A stretch of 34,334 nucleotides of DNA from Arthrobacter crystallopoietes BAB-32. GTDB lineage: Bacteria; Actinomycetota; Actinomycetes; Actinomycetales; Micrococcaceae. The notes under the pieces were generated by a model, which searched no databases, was not told where the DNA came from, and saw only the letters and a list, made by a program, of their open reading frames with translations. A program made the position numbers and the translations under genes. Each line of letters opens with the position of its first letter. Positions within the stretch are counted from its first letter, which is position 1. Below, one piece after another: positions 1-10,554 of the stretch. The DNA is taken from assembly GCF_000328305.2 (NCBI RefSeq), contig NZ_ANPE02000196.1, positions 1 through 34,334 of the forward strand, given 5' to 3'.

Positions 1-1
1 C

Positions 2-502
2 GCCGCCGGCGGCGACGAACCCGGCGAACTCGACGGGTACGGGAAAATCCCGGCCGACATGGCCCGCCGGCTCGCCGAACTGGCGAAAACCTGGCTGCCG
101 GTCATCACCGACGAACACGGCAAGGCCGTCATGGTCGCCCGCGAAATGCGCCACCCGCCCGAATGGCTCAAACGCGAAGTCAGGCTCCGCGACGGGACCT
201 GCCGGGGACTGGGCTGCCGCACCCACTGGAAGGACTGCGAGCTCGACCATACCCTCGCGTGGGAGCACGGCGGCAAGACCGAACTGAATAATCTTGCACT
301 GCGCTGCAAATCCGATCATCTGTCGAAGCACGCCGACGGCGGCCGCGTCTGGCAAGGCGACAACGGCGAACTCCACCACCAAACCAGATCCCGCCACGCC
401 TACACCAGCTACCCCGACGGATCCTGGATCAGCCACGGCGTCCAACCCCCACCACCGCCGCCACCAAACCCCTTCGACAACCCCGAACCACCACCCTTCT
501 GA
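2..502 (+). CDS. HNH endonuclease (DUF222-type), 3' part only
   Basis: The reading frame is open from the window edge, so this is the C-terminal part of a longer protein; the first internal ATG is at 59. It contains a complete HNH zinc/metal finger: a CRGLGC cysteine pair, then the ELDH motif, then a GGKTELNNL segment and a closing C..DH..K. The tail is very proline-rich, ending in PEPPPF. This arrangement is typical of the DUF222/HNH proteins present in many copies in Micrococcaceae and other actinobacteria. The HNH fold predicts metal-dependent DNA cleavage, but the role of these proteins is not established. A 23-base hairpin follows two bases after the stop codon. I am confident of the family; the N-terminal DUF222 region lies outside the window. 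Confidence 0.85.
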   Translation, partial: AAGGDEPGELDGYGKIPADMARRLAELAKTWLPVITDEHGKAVMVAREMRHPPEWLKREVRLRDGTCRGLGCRTHWKDCELDHTLAWEHGGKTELNNLALRCKSDHLSKHADGGRVWQGDNGELHHQTRSRHAYTSYPDGSWISHGVQPPPPPPPNPFDNPEPPPF

Positions 503-504
503 TC

Positions 505-527
505 GTGCCGCAAGAATGGTGCGGCAC
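505..527 (+). terminator. Hairpin just after the HNH gene
   Basis: Perfect 8-base arms GTGCCGCA (505-512) and TGCGGCAC (520-527) enclose a 7-base loop, two bases past the stop codon. There is no U-tract, as for most terminator-like hairpins here. It probably ends the HNH transcript. From here to about 717 I see no gene and no further strong signal. Confidence 0.5.
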
Positions 528-717
528 CTCCAGTCCAGACGCACGAAAGACGACCCCGGTCGAAAGCTACCGCTGGGCCAGCACCCGGGCACGTGCTTCT
601 CAGCAGCGGCGTCAGTGCCCGTCTTGAGCATAAGTATGCACGCTTCAGTCCCCAGCCGAACCTCATCTCGCCGGAGTTCACCCTCAGGTCGACGAACGGT
701 CCAGCTTCCGCCCACCG

Positions 718-742
718 GGAATAAACGTGCAGACCAAACGTT
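718..742 (+). promoter_or_regulatory. SigH/SigR-like promoter P1 of the clp gene
   Basis: GGAAT at 718-722 is followed after 17 bases by GTT at 740-742 (within ACGTT). This resembles the GGAAT-N17/18-GTT promoters of the SigH/SigR stress sigma factors of actinobacteria. It lies directly upstream of the first HAIR operator. The same element recurs 61 bases downstream as P2. Assigned from consensus only. Confidence 0.5.
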
Positions 743-744
743 GA

Positions 745-765
745 CTTGAGCGGAAGTTGCTCAAG
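745..765 (+). promoter_or_regulatory. HAIR operator 1 (HspR site)
   Basis: CTTGAGC-N7-GCTCAAG, an inverted repeat that differs from the HAIR consensus CTTGAGT-N7-ACTCAAG only in one symmetrical base pair. HspR binds HAIR elements to repress dnaK, clpB and lon-type heat-shock genes in actinobacteria. It begins 3 bases after the -10-like GTT of P1, so bound HspR would cover the transcription start. Confidence 0.8.
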
Positions 766-778
766 TTTCATCGGATGC

Positions 779-803
779 GGAATAATCTCCAGCACGAAGC
801 GTT
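779..803 (+). promoter_or_regulatory. SigH/SigR-like promoter P2 of the clp gene
   Basis: GGAAT at 779-783, 17 bases, then GTT at 801-803: the same layout and spacing as P1. It lies 39 bases or more upstream of the start codon and immediately upstream of the perfect HAIR element. Consensus match only. Confidence 0.5.
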
Positions 804-805
804 AA

Positions 806-826
806 CTTGAGTCGAAGGCACTCAAG
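806..826 (+). promoter_or_regulatory. HAIR operator 2 (perfect HspR site)
   Basis: CTTGAGT-N7-ACTCAAG matches the HAIR consensus exactly. It lies just upstream of the AGGAGG ribosome binding site (832-837) of the Clp ATPase gene, so HspR bound here would block the gene directly. hspR itself is not in the window. Confidence 0.88.
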
Positions 827-841
827 CAATCAGGAGGTCAT

Positions 842-3445
<2,604 letters not shown>

Positions 3446-3499
3446 ACCAGTCGGGGCGGGTACAGTCGGGCGACGCCTGACCACCGCACAACGCAGATG

Positions 3500-3536
3500 G
3501 AGCAGGCCGGGAAGAGAGTCTCTTCCCGGCCTGCTC
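3500..3536. terminator. Bidirectional hairpin between clp and the transporter gene
   Basis: Two perfectly complementary 18-base arms (3500-3517 and 3519-3536; left arm GAGCAGGCCGGGAAGAGA) meet around one central base. It lies between the convergent clp gene and MFS gene and can serve both strands. There is no U-tract. Confidence 0.75.
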
Positions 3537-3553
3537 GCGCGTTTGCTGCCCGG

Positions 3554-4906
3554 TCAGCGCGCAGTCACATCGGCGGTTTCCTCACCGGCGGCCTGGCTCT
3601 CCGGCTCGGTGGCCCGTCGCTTCGGAATGAGGGCCACGGCAGCCGCCGCGACGGCCGCAATGCCGGCGAAGATCATGAAGTTCCATTCGAAAGGCAGTGC
3701 GGCGCTGCCGATCCAGCCGCCGATCAAGGGGCCGGAGATGGCTCCGATCCGCGCGAAGCTCAGTGCCCAGCCGGTCGCCGTGGCCCGGACGTTGGCCGGG
3801 TAGTAGTCGGCGATGTAGCCGGTGAGCACCAGCGAGGTGGAGATGGAACCGATGCCGGCGAAGGCCACGAAGAGCAGATTCACGACCATGTTGCCGGGGA
3901 ACATCAGCAGCAGGATGCCGAGGCCGCCGAGCAGGTAGAAGACCACCAGGATCAGTTTCTGTCCGTACTTGTCCGCGGCCCGGCCCAAGGCGAGGCCGCC
4001 GGCGGCGGAGGCAAGGCTGAAGACCAGTAGGAAGGCCAGCGACGAGCCGAGGTCGTAGCCCGCCGCTTTCATGATGGACGGCAGCCAGGTGTTCAGGCCG
4101 TAGACCAGGACCATGCCGCAGAACAGCGAGATCCAGAAGAACACAGTCGAGCGCAGGTAGCGCGGCGAGAACATCGCGGTGATTGTCCGCCACCACGGTT
4201 CGGCCGCTGCTCCGGCGGCCGGGGCGGACACGGCAGGGATGTACGGCTCGATGCCGAGACGGTTCGCCAGCCGGTCGGCCGCCTGCCGCCTGCCCTTGGC
4301 CTCAAGGTAGTCCAGCGATTCCGGCAGCAGCCGGGCGATCACCGGCAGCAGGACCACGGGCAGCGCGCCGATGGCGATGACCCAGCGCCAACCCGCCACG
4401 GGCAGCAGGACCAGCGCCACGAGGGCGGCGGCGACGATGCCGAGCGAGTAGCCGGAGTACATGACACCGTAGTTGAAGGAGCGCTTGTTCGGCGCCGAAT
4501 ATTCGATGGTTAGGGCCGCCGCCACGGGAATCACGCCGCCCATGCCGAGCCCGCCGATGAGCCGGAACAGGCCGAACAGCTCCGGTGTCGGCGCCACCGC
4601 CGCGCCGGCCTGGGTCAGCGTAAAGATCAGCATCGAGAGCAGCAGCATCTTTTTGCGGCCGTACAGGTCGCTCAGCGTGCCGATGAACAAGGCGCCGAAG
4701 AGCATGCCGACCAGCGCGTACGCGCCAAGCCCGCCGAGCTCCAGCGGGCTCAGGTCCCACGCCCGGTACTCGGCCAGGGCCGGAAGGACGGCGCCGAGGA
4801 CGCCGACGTCGTAGCCTTCGGCCAGGATGGCCAGCCAGCAGCAGAACAGCACCCGCCGCGTGGTGCGCGGCGGGACATTCCAAGTGTTTACGGCAGCAGT
4901 TGCCAC
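3554..4906 (-). CDS. MFS importer, aromatic acid:H+ symporter (AAHS) type
   Basis: A 450-residue inner-membrane carrier with the 12-helix MFS pattern. TM1 carries EGYDVGVLG, the (D/E)GYD signature of the AAHS family (PcaK, BenK and relatives). The loop between TM2 and TM3 has GTLSDLYGRKKM, and a charged loop separates the halves. It is the last gene of the anthranilate operon, 111 bases after the monooxygenase/reductase gene, so anthranilate or a related aromatic acid is the likely substrate. The start is GTG at 4906, because an in-frame stop lies just upstream; its ribosome binding site is weak. A 12-base-arm hairpin precedes it and may set its expression apart from the enzymes. Family confidence is high; the substrate is inferred. 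Confidence 0.85.
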   Translation of the reverse strand: MATAAVNTWNVPPRTTRRVLFCCWLAILAEGYDVGVLGAVLPALAEYRAWDLSPLELGGLGAYALVGMLFGALFIGTLSDLYGRKKMLLLSMLIFTLTQAGAAVAPTPELFGLFRLIGGLGMGGVIPVAAALTIEYSAPNKRSFNYGVMYSGYSLGIVAAALVALVLLPVAGWRWVIAIGALPVVLLPVIARLLPESLDYLEAKGRRQAADRLANRLGIEPYIPAVSAPAAGAAAEPWWRTITAMFSPRYLRSTVFFWISLFCGMVLVYGLNTWLPSIMKAAGYDLGSSLAFLLVFSLASAAGGLALGRAADKYGQKLILVVFYLLGGLGILLLMFPGNMVVNLLFVAFAGIGSISTSLVLTGYIADYYPANVRATATGWALSFARIGAISGPLIGGWIGSAALPFEWNFMIFAGIAAVAAAAVALIPKRRATEPESQAAGEETADVTAR

Positions 4907-4954
4907 ATGGGTCTCATTTCGTCATTGGAGTGAGCAGGTGGTGCAAGGCAGGAG

Positions 4955-4985
4955 GGCGGGAGGCAGGCGAACGCTGCCTCCCGCC
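4955..4985 (-). repeat. Intercistronic hairpin before the importer gene
   Basis: 12-base perfect arms GGCGGGAGGCAG (4955-4966) and CTGCCTCCCGCC (4974-4985) with a 7-base loop, in the 111-base gap between the monooxygenase/reductase stop and the MFS start. It could be a partial terminator, an RNA-processing site or a 3' stabiliser. I see no U-tract. Confidence 0.55.
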
Positions 4986-5017
4986 AGGAATTCAGGTGAA
5001 CCGCTTTCCAGCCAAGA

Positions 5018-7417
5018 TTACTTAGCCAGCGCCGGCTCGGCGCGCCGCGGTGCCGTGTCCGGCTGCCACCGCAGGTGGCTGGGCGACTGTTCGTCCTCGG
5101 CCTCGCGCAGCAGGGACAGCCGGGGCCGGACCGCATCGGTGCGGGAGCTCGGCGGCTTGCGCCGGCCGGCGCGGAACTGCGGGATCCACTCGGCGGCCTC
5201 GCCCTTGTATTCCTGCTCGGCGGCGGCGTGCAGGGTCCACTGCGGGTTGTACAGGTGGGTGCGGCCGAGGGCGATCAGGTCGGCGCGGCCGGCCAGCAGG
5301 ATGGAGTTGGCGTCGTCGTACGAGGAGATGGCGCCGACGGCGATCACCGCGATTCCTGCCGGGGCTGCCACTTCCTGACGGATCCGGTCCGCGTACGGCG
5401 TCTGGTAGCTGCGGCCATAGGCGGGCTTTTCCTCCTTGCCGATCTGGCCGGTGGACACGTCGATCCCGTCCGCACCGTGGGCGGCGAAGGCCTTGGCAAT
5501 TTCGACGGCCTCATCCAGGGTGTTTCCGCCCTCGATCCAATCCGTGGCGGAGATCCGCACGGTCAGCGGCCGGTCTGTCGGCCAGGCCTCGCGCACGGCG
5601 TCGAAGACCTCGAGCGGGAAGCGCAGCCGGTTTTCCAGGCTGCCGCCGAACTCGTCGGTGCGCTTGTTGGCGATCGGCGAGAGGAAGGACGAGAGCAGAT
5701 AGCCGTGCGCGGCATGAACCTCAAGCAGGTCGAAGCCGGCTTCGGCGGCGCGCCGGGTGGCGGCGACGAAGTCCGCTTTGACCTTGTCCATCTCCGCGCG
5801 GTCGATTTCGCGCGGGGTCTGGCTGCGCGGGCCGTACGGCAGGGCCGAGGGGCCAACCGCTTCCCAGTTGCCGGATTCGAGCGGTTCGTCGATGCCTTCC
5901 CACATCAGGCGGGTCGAGGCCTTGCGGCCGGCGTGGCCGAGCTGGACCCCAATCTTCGCCGTCGATTGCCCGTGGACGAAGCCGACGATGTCCTTCCAGC
6001 TGGCCTGCTGGACCTCGTTGTACAGACCGGTGCAGCCCGGGGTGATGCGCCCTTCCTCGGAGACGCAGACCATTTCGGTCATCACCAGGCCGGCGCCGCC
6101 CAGGGCCTTGCTGCCCAAGTGCACCTTGTGGAAGTCGCCGGGGACGCCGTCGACCGCCGAATACATGTCCATCGGCGAGACGATGATCCGGTTCTTCAGC
6201 TCCAGGCCGCCGATCTTGTACGGCTGGAACATGGCCGGGGCGACCTGCTGCAGGCCCTGGGACTCGGCGAAGTGCCGGTCCACCAGCTCGGCGAATTCCG
6301 GGTCTCGCAGGCGCAGGTTGTCTTGGGTGATGCGCCGGCTGCGGGTGAGCAGGTTAAAGGCGAACTGGGTGGGGTGCTGGTCCTTGTACTGGCCGATCCG
6401 CTCGAACCATTCCAGCGACGCCTGCGCGGCCCGCTGCGTCGATTCGACCACCGGCCGCCGCTCAAGTTCGTAGGCGGCGAGGGCGGATTCCAGGTCCTGC
6501 TGCTCGTGCAGGCAGGCGGCCAGGGCCAGCGCGTCCTCCATGGCGAGCTTTGTTCCGGAGCCGATCGAGAAGTGCGCGGTGTGCGCGGCGTCGCCGAGCA
6601 GCACCACATTGCCGTGCCGCCAGTTGCGGTTGCGCACGGTGGTGAAGTTCAGCCACTTGGAGTTGTTGGCCAGCACGTCGTACCCGTCGAGTTCGTCAGC
6701 GAAGATCTCCCGGATCTTCGCGATGGCCTTCTCATCGGAGACCCCGGGCGGGAACATGGTGTCGGCGGTCTCGTCGAAACCGGCCGCGCGCCAGACGTCC
6801 TCGTGCATCTCCACGATGAAGGTGGAGCCGGCGTCCGAGTAGGGGTAGCCGTGAATCTGCATGACGCCGAACTCGGTCTCCTTGACGAAGAACTTGAAGG
6901 CCTCGAACACCTGGTCGGTGCCCAGCCACATGTACTTGTTCGGCCGCGGATCCAGGTCCGGTCCGAAGGAGTCGGCGTACCGGGCGCGGATCTGGGAATT
7001 CACTCCGTCCGCGGCCAGCACCAGATCGTAGCCGGCCTCGAGTTCCTCCACCGGCGGGGCCATGGTCGAAAAGCGCAGGTCCACGCCGAGTTCGGTGCAG
7101 CGGCGCTGCAGCAGTTCCAGCAGTTCCTTGCGGCTCATCGCCGCGAAACCTTGTCCGCCCACGGTAATGGTCTCGTTCTTGAAGTGGATGTCGATATCCG
7201 ACCAGCGGGCGAAGCGGCGGCTCATGTAGTCGGCCACTACCGCATCGGCATTCCCGATCCCGCCGAGGGTTTCATCGGAAAAGACGACGCCGAAGCCGAA
7301 CGTATCGCTGGCGGCGTTGCGTTCCCAGACGGTCACCTCGTGGGCCGGATCCAGCTGCTTCATCAGCGCACCGAAGTACAGCCCGCCAGGTCCGCCACCA
7401 ATAATTGCGATCTTCAT
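5018..7417 (-). CDS. 2-aminobenzoyl-CoA monooxygenase/reductase
   Basis: A 799-residue two-domain flavoprotein. The N-terminal half (1 to about 390) is a salicylate-hydroxylase-like FAD monooxygenase: GGGPGG dinucleotide motif at 7-12 and a second FAD motif GDAAHTAHFSIGSG. The C-terminal half (from MFQPYKIGG at 396) is an old-yellow-enzyme FMN/NAD(P)H reductase with HAAHGYLLSSFLSP and the KRTDEFGGSLENR segment. This fusion and length match the Azoarcus evansii enzyme, which hydroxylates anthraniloyl-CoA at C5 and can reduce the ring to 2-amino-5-oxocyclohex-1-enecarboxyl-CoA. Databases often label such proteins 'salicylyl-CoA 5-hydroxylase'. The CoA ligase gene is 13 bases upstream, supporting an aryl-CoA substrate. 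GAAAGGAC precedes the start. The last 50 or so residues are a charged, low-complexity tail. Confidence 0.88.
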   Translation of the reverse strand: MKIAIIGGGPGGLYFGALMKQLDPAHEVTVWERNAASDTFGFGVVFSDETLGGIGNADAVVADYMSRRFARWSDIDIHFKNETITVGGQGFAAMSRKELLELLQRRCTELGVDLRFSTMAPPVEELEAGYDLVLAADGVNSQIRARYADSFGPDLDPRPNKYMWLGTDQVFEAFKFFVKETEFGVMQIHGYPYSDAGSTFIVEMHEDVWRAAGFDETADTMFPPGVSDEKAIAKIREIFADELDGYDVLANNSKWLNFTTVRNRNWRHGNVVLLGDAAHTAHFSIGSGTKLAMEDALALAACLHEQQDLESALAAYELERRPVVESTQRAAQASLEWFERIGQYKDQHPTQFAFNLLTRSRRITQDNLRLRDPEFAELVDRHFAESQGLQQVAPAMFQPYKIGGLELKNRIIVSPMDMYSAVDGVPGDFHKVHLGSKALGGAGLVMTEMVCVSEEGRITPGCTGLYNEVQQASWKDIVGFVHGQSTAKIGVQLGHAGRKASTRLMWEGIDEPLESGNWEAVGPSALPYGPRSQTPREIDRAEMDKVKADFVAATRRAAEAGFDLLEVHAAHGYLLSSFLSPIANKRTDEFGGSLENRLRFPLEVFDAVREAWPTDRPLTVRISATDWIEGGNTLDEAVEIAKAFAAHGADGIDVSTGQIGKEEKPAYGRSYQTPYADRIRQEVAAPAGIAVIAVGAISSYDDANSILLAGRADLIALGRTHLYNPQWTLHAAAEQEYKGEAAEWIPQFRAGRRKPPSSRTDAVRPRLSLLREAEDEQSPSHLRWQPDTAPRRAEPALAK

Positions 7418-7430
7418 GTCGTTAGTCCTT

Positions 7431-9086
7431 TCAACGGCCCTGGCCGGCGCCGGCTAATTCTGCAGATTCGTCCCCGAGCGCGGCGCGCAGCCTGAAGTGC
7501 TGCAGCTTGCCGCTGGGGTTGCGGGGCAATTCGGTCACGAACCGCACGTCCCGCGGATACTTGTAGGGGGCGATGGTCGCTTTGACGAAGTCCTGGATCT
7601 CCTTGCGCTTGGCGTCGTCGGGCTCCACGCCCTCGCGCAGCACAATGAATGCGCAGACCACGCTCCCGCGCTCCGGATCCGGCCGGCCAATGACGGCGTT
7701 CTCCACGACGTCCGGATGCTGGTCGATCGCTGACTCCACTTCGGGGGCGCCGATGTTGTACCCGGAAGAGACGATCATGTTGTCCGAGCGCGCCTGGTAG
7801 TAGAAGTACCCGTCCTCATCGCGCACGAAGGTGTCCCCGGTGATGTTCCAGCCGTTGTGCACGTAGTTGAGCTGGCGCTCATCATCCAGGTACCGGCAGC
7901 CGGTCGGACCGATGACGGCGAGCCGGCCGGGCTCGTTGGGCGCGGCCTCGTTGCCGTCCGCGTCCAGGATCGTGGCCCGGAAGCCCGGCACTGCCACTCC
8001 GGTGGCGCCCGGACGGATGTCCGCTCCGGCGGCGGAGATGAAGACGTGCAGCATTTCCGTGGCGCCGATGCCGTTGACCAGGGAGAGCCCGGTGGCTGTG
8101 TGGACGGCTTCCCAGGTTTCCTTGGGCAGGTGCTCGCCGGCGGACACTGCCAGCCGCAGGCCCTCGAGCAGGTCGGCCTCGCCTTCCTTGAGGATGGCCC
8201 GGTAGGCCGTCGGGGCGGTGAAGAGCACAGTGGCCCCTGCTGCCGCTGCCTGGCGGGCCAGCTCCACCGGCGTCGCCCGCTCGGTCAGCAGGGATGAGGC
8301 ACCGAACCGCAGCGGGAAGACCACCAGTCCGCCCAGCCCGAAAGTGAAGGCCAGCGGCGGCGAGCCGGCGAAGACGTCGTCGGCCGTCGGCTTCAGGATG
8401 TGGCGGGCGAAAGTATCCGCGTTGGCGAGGATGTCCCGGTGGAAGTGCATGGTGATCTTGGGCGTGCCGGTGGTTCCCGACGTCGGTCCGAGCAGGGCAA
8501 CGTCGTCGGCGGCGGTGGCCACGTTGTCGAACCGTCCGCTCTTCGACGCACAGCGGGCGGTGAGGTCACCGTCGTCGTTAGCTCCATAGGTAACGACGGC
8601 GGTGTCCGCACTCAGCGCATGCGGCAGGTCAGCCACGAAGCGGTGGTCAGAGATGGCGACAACCGGTCGGGTCAGTTCGCAGATCTTGGCGACTTCGTTC
8701 GCCCGCAGCACGGGCATCGTGGTGACGACGACGGCGCCGGCCTTGAGTACACCGAGCCAGGCCGCGACCAGCCAAGGGTTGTTCGGGCCGCGCAGCAGCA
8801 CCCGGTTGCCGGGCACCACACCCAAGTCCTCGGTCAGGACCTGGGCGACCTGGTTGGCGCGCTGCTGCAGGAGCCCGTAACTCCAGGTTTCACCCTCTGG
8901 CGTGTGCAGGGCCGGACGGTCGGCGCCGAAGGTTGCTACGGCGTCGTCGATGAGGATCGCCGCGGCGTTGAGGCGATCCGGATACTGCAGTTCGGGGAGG
9001 GTGAATTCAAGCACCGGCCACTGCTCGGCCGGCGGCAGATGGTCGCGCGTGAACGAGTCCACATGTGCTGACGGGGACAGTTCCAT
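7431..9086 (-). CDS. Aryl-CoA ligase, probably 2-aminobenzoate-CoA ligase
   Basis: A 551-residue ANL-family adenylating enzyme. The phosphate-binding motif TSGTTGTPK is at 202-210, followed by the acyl-pocket segment and a YFYYQARSDNMI hinge; a C-terminal PRNPSGKLQ segment holds the catalytic lysine. Overall it resembles benzoate/2-aminobenzoate-CoA ligases. It would convert anthranilate, ATP and CoA to anthraniloyl-CoA, the substrate of the next gene product. Translation starts at ATG 9086 behind GAAAGGAA. A 79-base gap with a small hairpin separates it from the thioesterase gene. Salicylate or benzoate as alternative substrate cannot be excluded from sequence. Confidence 0.85.
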   Translation of the reverse strand: MELSPSAHVDSFTRDHLPPAEQWPVLEFTLPELQYPDRLNAAAILIDDAVATFGADRPALHTPEGETWSYGLLQQRANQVAQVLTEDLGVVPGNRVLLRGPNNPWLVAAWLGVLKAGAVVVTTMPVLRANEVAKICELTRPVVAISDHRFVADLPHALSADTAVVTYGANDDGDLTARCASKSGRFDNVATAADDVALLGPTSGTTGTPKITMHFHRDILANADTFARHILKPTADDVFAGSPPLAFTFGLGGLVVFPLRFGASSLLTERATPVELARQAAAAGATVLFTAPTAYRAILKEGEADLLEGLRLAVSAGEHLPKETWEAVHTATGLSLVNGIGATEMLHVFISAAGADIRPGATGVAVPGFRATILDADGNEAAPNEPGRLAVIGPTGCRYLDDERQLNYVHNGWNITGDTFVRDEDGYFYYQARSDNMIVSSGYNIGAPEVESAIDQHPDVVENAVIGRPDPERGSVVCAFIVLREGVEPDDAKRKEIQDFVKATIAPYKYPRDVRFVTELPRNPSGKLQHFRLRAALGDESAELAGAGQGR

Positions 9087-9128
9087 GGCGTTCCTTTCGG
9101 TGGGATGGATGGGCGGCCGCGGAGCCTG

Positions 9129-9158
9129 GGCGGCATCACCGACGGTTGGGATGCCGCC
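9129..9158 (-). repeat. Intercistronic hairpin between thioesterase and ligase genes
   Basis: 9-base perfect arms GGCGGCATC (9129-9137) and GATGCCGCC (9150-9158) with a 12-base loop, in the 79-base gap downstream of the thioesterase stop. Likely an RNA-processing or stability element within the operon. Confidence 0.45.
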
Positions 9159-9165
9159 GAAGGGC

Positions 9166-10062
9166 TCAGCGCGCGGCGCGAATCATGCCTTCTTGGGCGA
9201 CTGTGGCCAGGAGGCGGCCGGAGCGGTCGAAGAACCGGCCGGTGGCCAGTCCCCGGTTGCGCTGTCCGGAAACGGCTTCCTGGGCGTAGAGCACCCATTC
9301 GTCCGCCCGGCCCTCACGGTGGAACCACATCGAATGGTCCAGGCTCGCGGTGGCCAGCCCTGGTTCCGCCCAGTAGTGGCCGTGCGCCCTCAGGATCGGC
9401 TCCAGAATCGTGTAGTCGCAGACGTACGCCAGCGCCGTGCGGTGGAGGTTTGCGGTGGCATGCAGGTCGTCGCCATCGGGCAGCTGGTCGAATGCCTTGA
9501 CCCAGACGGCCTGCTGCGGGACCTGTTCGCCCTCGACCTCGACATACACGGGGCCGGGAACGTGGCGCATGTCGAAGCTGCGGCCGGTGGACCAGTAGGC
9601 TGCGGCGTCGCCCTCGATGCCGTTCAGTGCTTCAGCGGCGCTGCGCAGCGATTCGGGTTCCACGGCGGCGGGCATTTCCGGCTGGAATTCCGGCCCCTCC
9701 TCGGGCACCTGGAAGGAGCCCATGGCTGCGAACACTGTCTTACCGCCCTGGTAGCCGCGCACGCTGCGGGTCGAATAGCCGCGGCCGTCGCGCAGCTTCT
9801 CCACCTCGTAGCGGACCACAGCACCGATATCGACCGGGCGCATGAAGTAGCTGTGCATGGAATGCAGCTGGCGGTCCGCGCCGACGGAGCGCATCATGGC
9901 GGCCGCGGACTGGGCCACCATGTCGCCGCCGTAGGCCTTGGGCCACGGGACGTACTGTGTGGTGGCTTCGTAGGCCTCGTCGAAGACCTGCGGCTCGACG
10001 GCCTCCAGGCCGACGGCGCGCAGGAAGGTTTCGGCAGTCAAGGTGCCCGTCATCGTGTTCAT
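9166..10062 (-). CDS. Acyl-CoA thioesterase II (TesB family)
   Basis: A 298-residue double hot-dog thioesterase. The N-terminal hot-dog has HSMHSYFMRPVDIG. The C-terminal one has SLDHSMWFHR, whose Asp corresponds to the catalytic Asp of TesB, and a late QEG segment near the C-terminus (TesB uses Asp-Thr-Gln). It hydrolyses acyl- or aryl-CoA to the free acid plus CoA. The start overlaps the cupin stop as ATGA, so the two are translationally coupled; a second Met lies at residue 4. In this operon it would release a free acid from a hydroxylated anthraniloyl-CoA or recycle CoA from a dead-end thioester. The first option suits the proposed free-acid ring cleavage. Confidence 0.85.
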   Translation of the reverse strand: MNTMTGTLTAETFLRAVGLEAVEPQVFDEAYEATTQYVPWPKAYGGDMVAQSAAAMMRSVGADRQLHSMHSYFMRPVDIGAVVRYEVEKLRDGRGYSTRSVRGYQGGKTVFAAMGSFQVPEEGPEFQPEMPAAVEPESLRSAAEALNGIEGDAAAYWSTGRSFDMRHVPGPVYVEVEGEQVPQQAVWVKAFDQLPDGDDLHATANLHRTALAYVCDYTILEPILRAHGHYWAEPGLATASLDHSMWFHREGRADEWVLYAQEAVSGQRNRGLATGRFFDRSGRLLATVAQEGMIRAAR

Positions 10063-10541
10063 GCCCGGCGATATCCTTCCAGGGTCTCGTCGGCTACGTC
10101 CTCAAGGTTGACCACAATGTTCTCCGGCGTGCGGGCAGTCAGCCAGACCAATTCCTCAGTGACCGACATATTCGCCTCCACGTGCGGCATGAACGGCGGC
10201 ACGAACACCCAGTCGCCGGCCTTCATGTCGATGAATTCGGAGTAATTCTCGCCGAAGTAGATCCGGCCGTGGCCGCGCAGCACGTAGCCGCCGGTTTCGG
10301 CCTCGCCATGGTGATGCGGCAGCGAGCGGTAGCCCGGGACGTTGGAGACCTGGCCGAACCAGATCTTGGTGGCCGGCGTGTGCTGGATGCTGACGCCGGA
10401 CACCCGCACACAGTCCCCCGACTGGGCCGTGTTGGTGTCCTCGGCGCCGCCGCGGGTCACCACGGGCACCACCTTGCCGTCGACTCCGGCATAGATGGAG
10501 TTGTCGCCCTCGGTGCGGTATTCAGTGGCTGTCTCGCTCAT
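10059..10541 (-). CDS. Single-domain cupin, candidate ring-cleaving dioxygenase
   Basis: 160 residues with a metal-site cupin pattern. Motif 1 is SLPHHHGEAETGGYVLRGHG (two or more His plus Glu) and motif 2 is GDWVFVPPFMPHVEAN with its His. The likely ligand set is 2-His/Glu/His. The length is close to that of bacterial 3-hydroxyanthranilate 3,4-dioxygenases and about half of bicupin gentisate dioxygenases. It sits between the FAH hydrolase and thioesterase genes (13-base gap; 4-base overlap) with a clear AAGGAG site. I infer a dioxygenase acting on an aminophenolic acid from this pathway; an isomerase or a non-catalytic cupin remains possible. Confidence 0.7.
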   Translation of the reverse strand: MSETATEYRTEGDNSIYAGVDGKVVPVVTRGGAEDTNTAQSGDCVRVSGVSIQHTPATKIWFGQVSNVPGYRSLPHHHGEAETGGYVLRGHGRIYFGENYSEFIDMKAGDWVFVPPFMPHVEANMSVTEELVWLTARTPENIVVNLEDVADETLEGYRRA

Positions 10542-10554
10542 GTCGTGCTCCTTC

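Noticed and set aside
503-717. Possible small genes between the HNH gene and the clp promoter
   Set aside because: Open frames on both strands here are low-complexity extensions without a start context or recognisable product; nothing beyond the hairpin at 505-527 could be supported.
5018-7417. Salicylyl-CoA 5-hydroxylase as the name for the two-domain flavoprotein
   Set aside because: The fused old-yellow-enzyme reductase domain fits 2-aminobenzoyl-CoA monooxygenase/reductase; RidA and PaaX/MeqR2-like context also favour a nitrogen-containing substrate. Not fully excluded.
5075-7495. Plus-strand open frame of about 800 codons opposite the monooxygenase/reductase
   Set aside because: Gly/Ala/Arg-rich with no motif, no ribosome binding site, and exactly antisense to a gene with clear FAD and OYE domains.
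10059-10541. Gentisate 1,2-dioxygenase
   Set aside because: At 160 residues with a single cupin core it is about half the size of gentisate dioxygenases.
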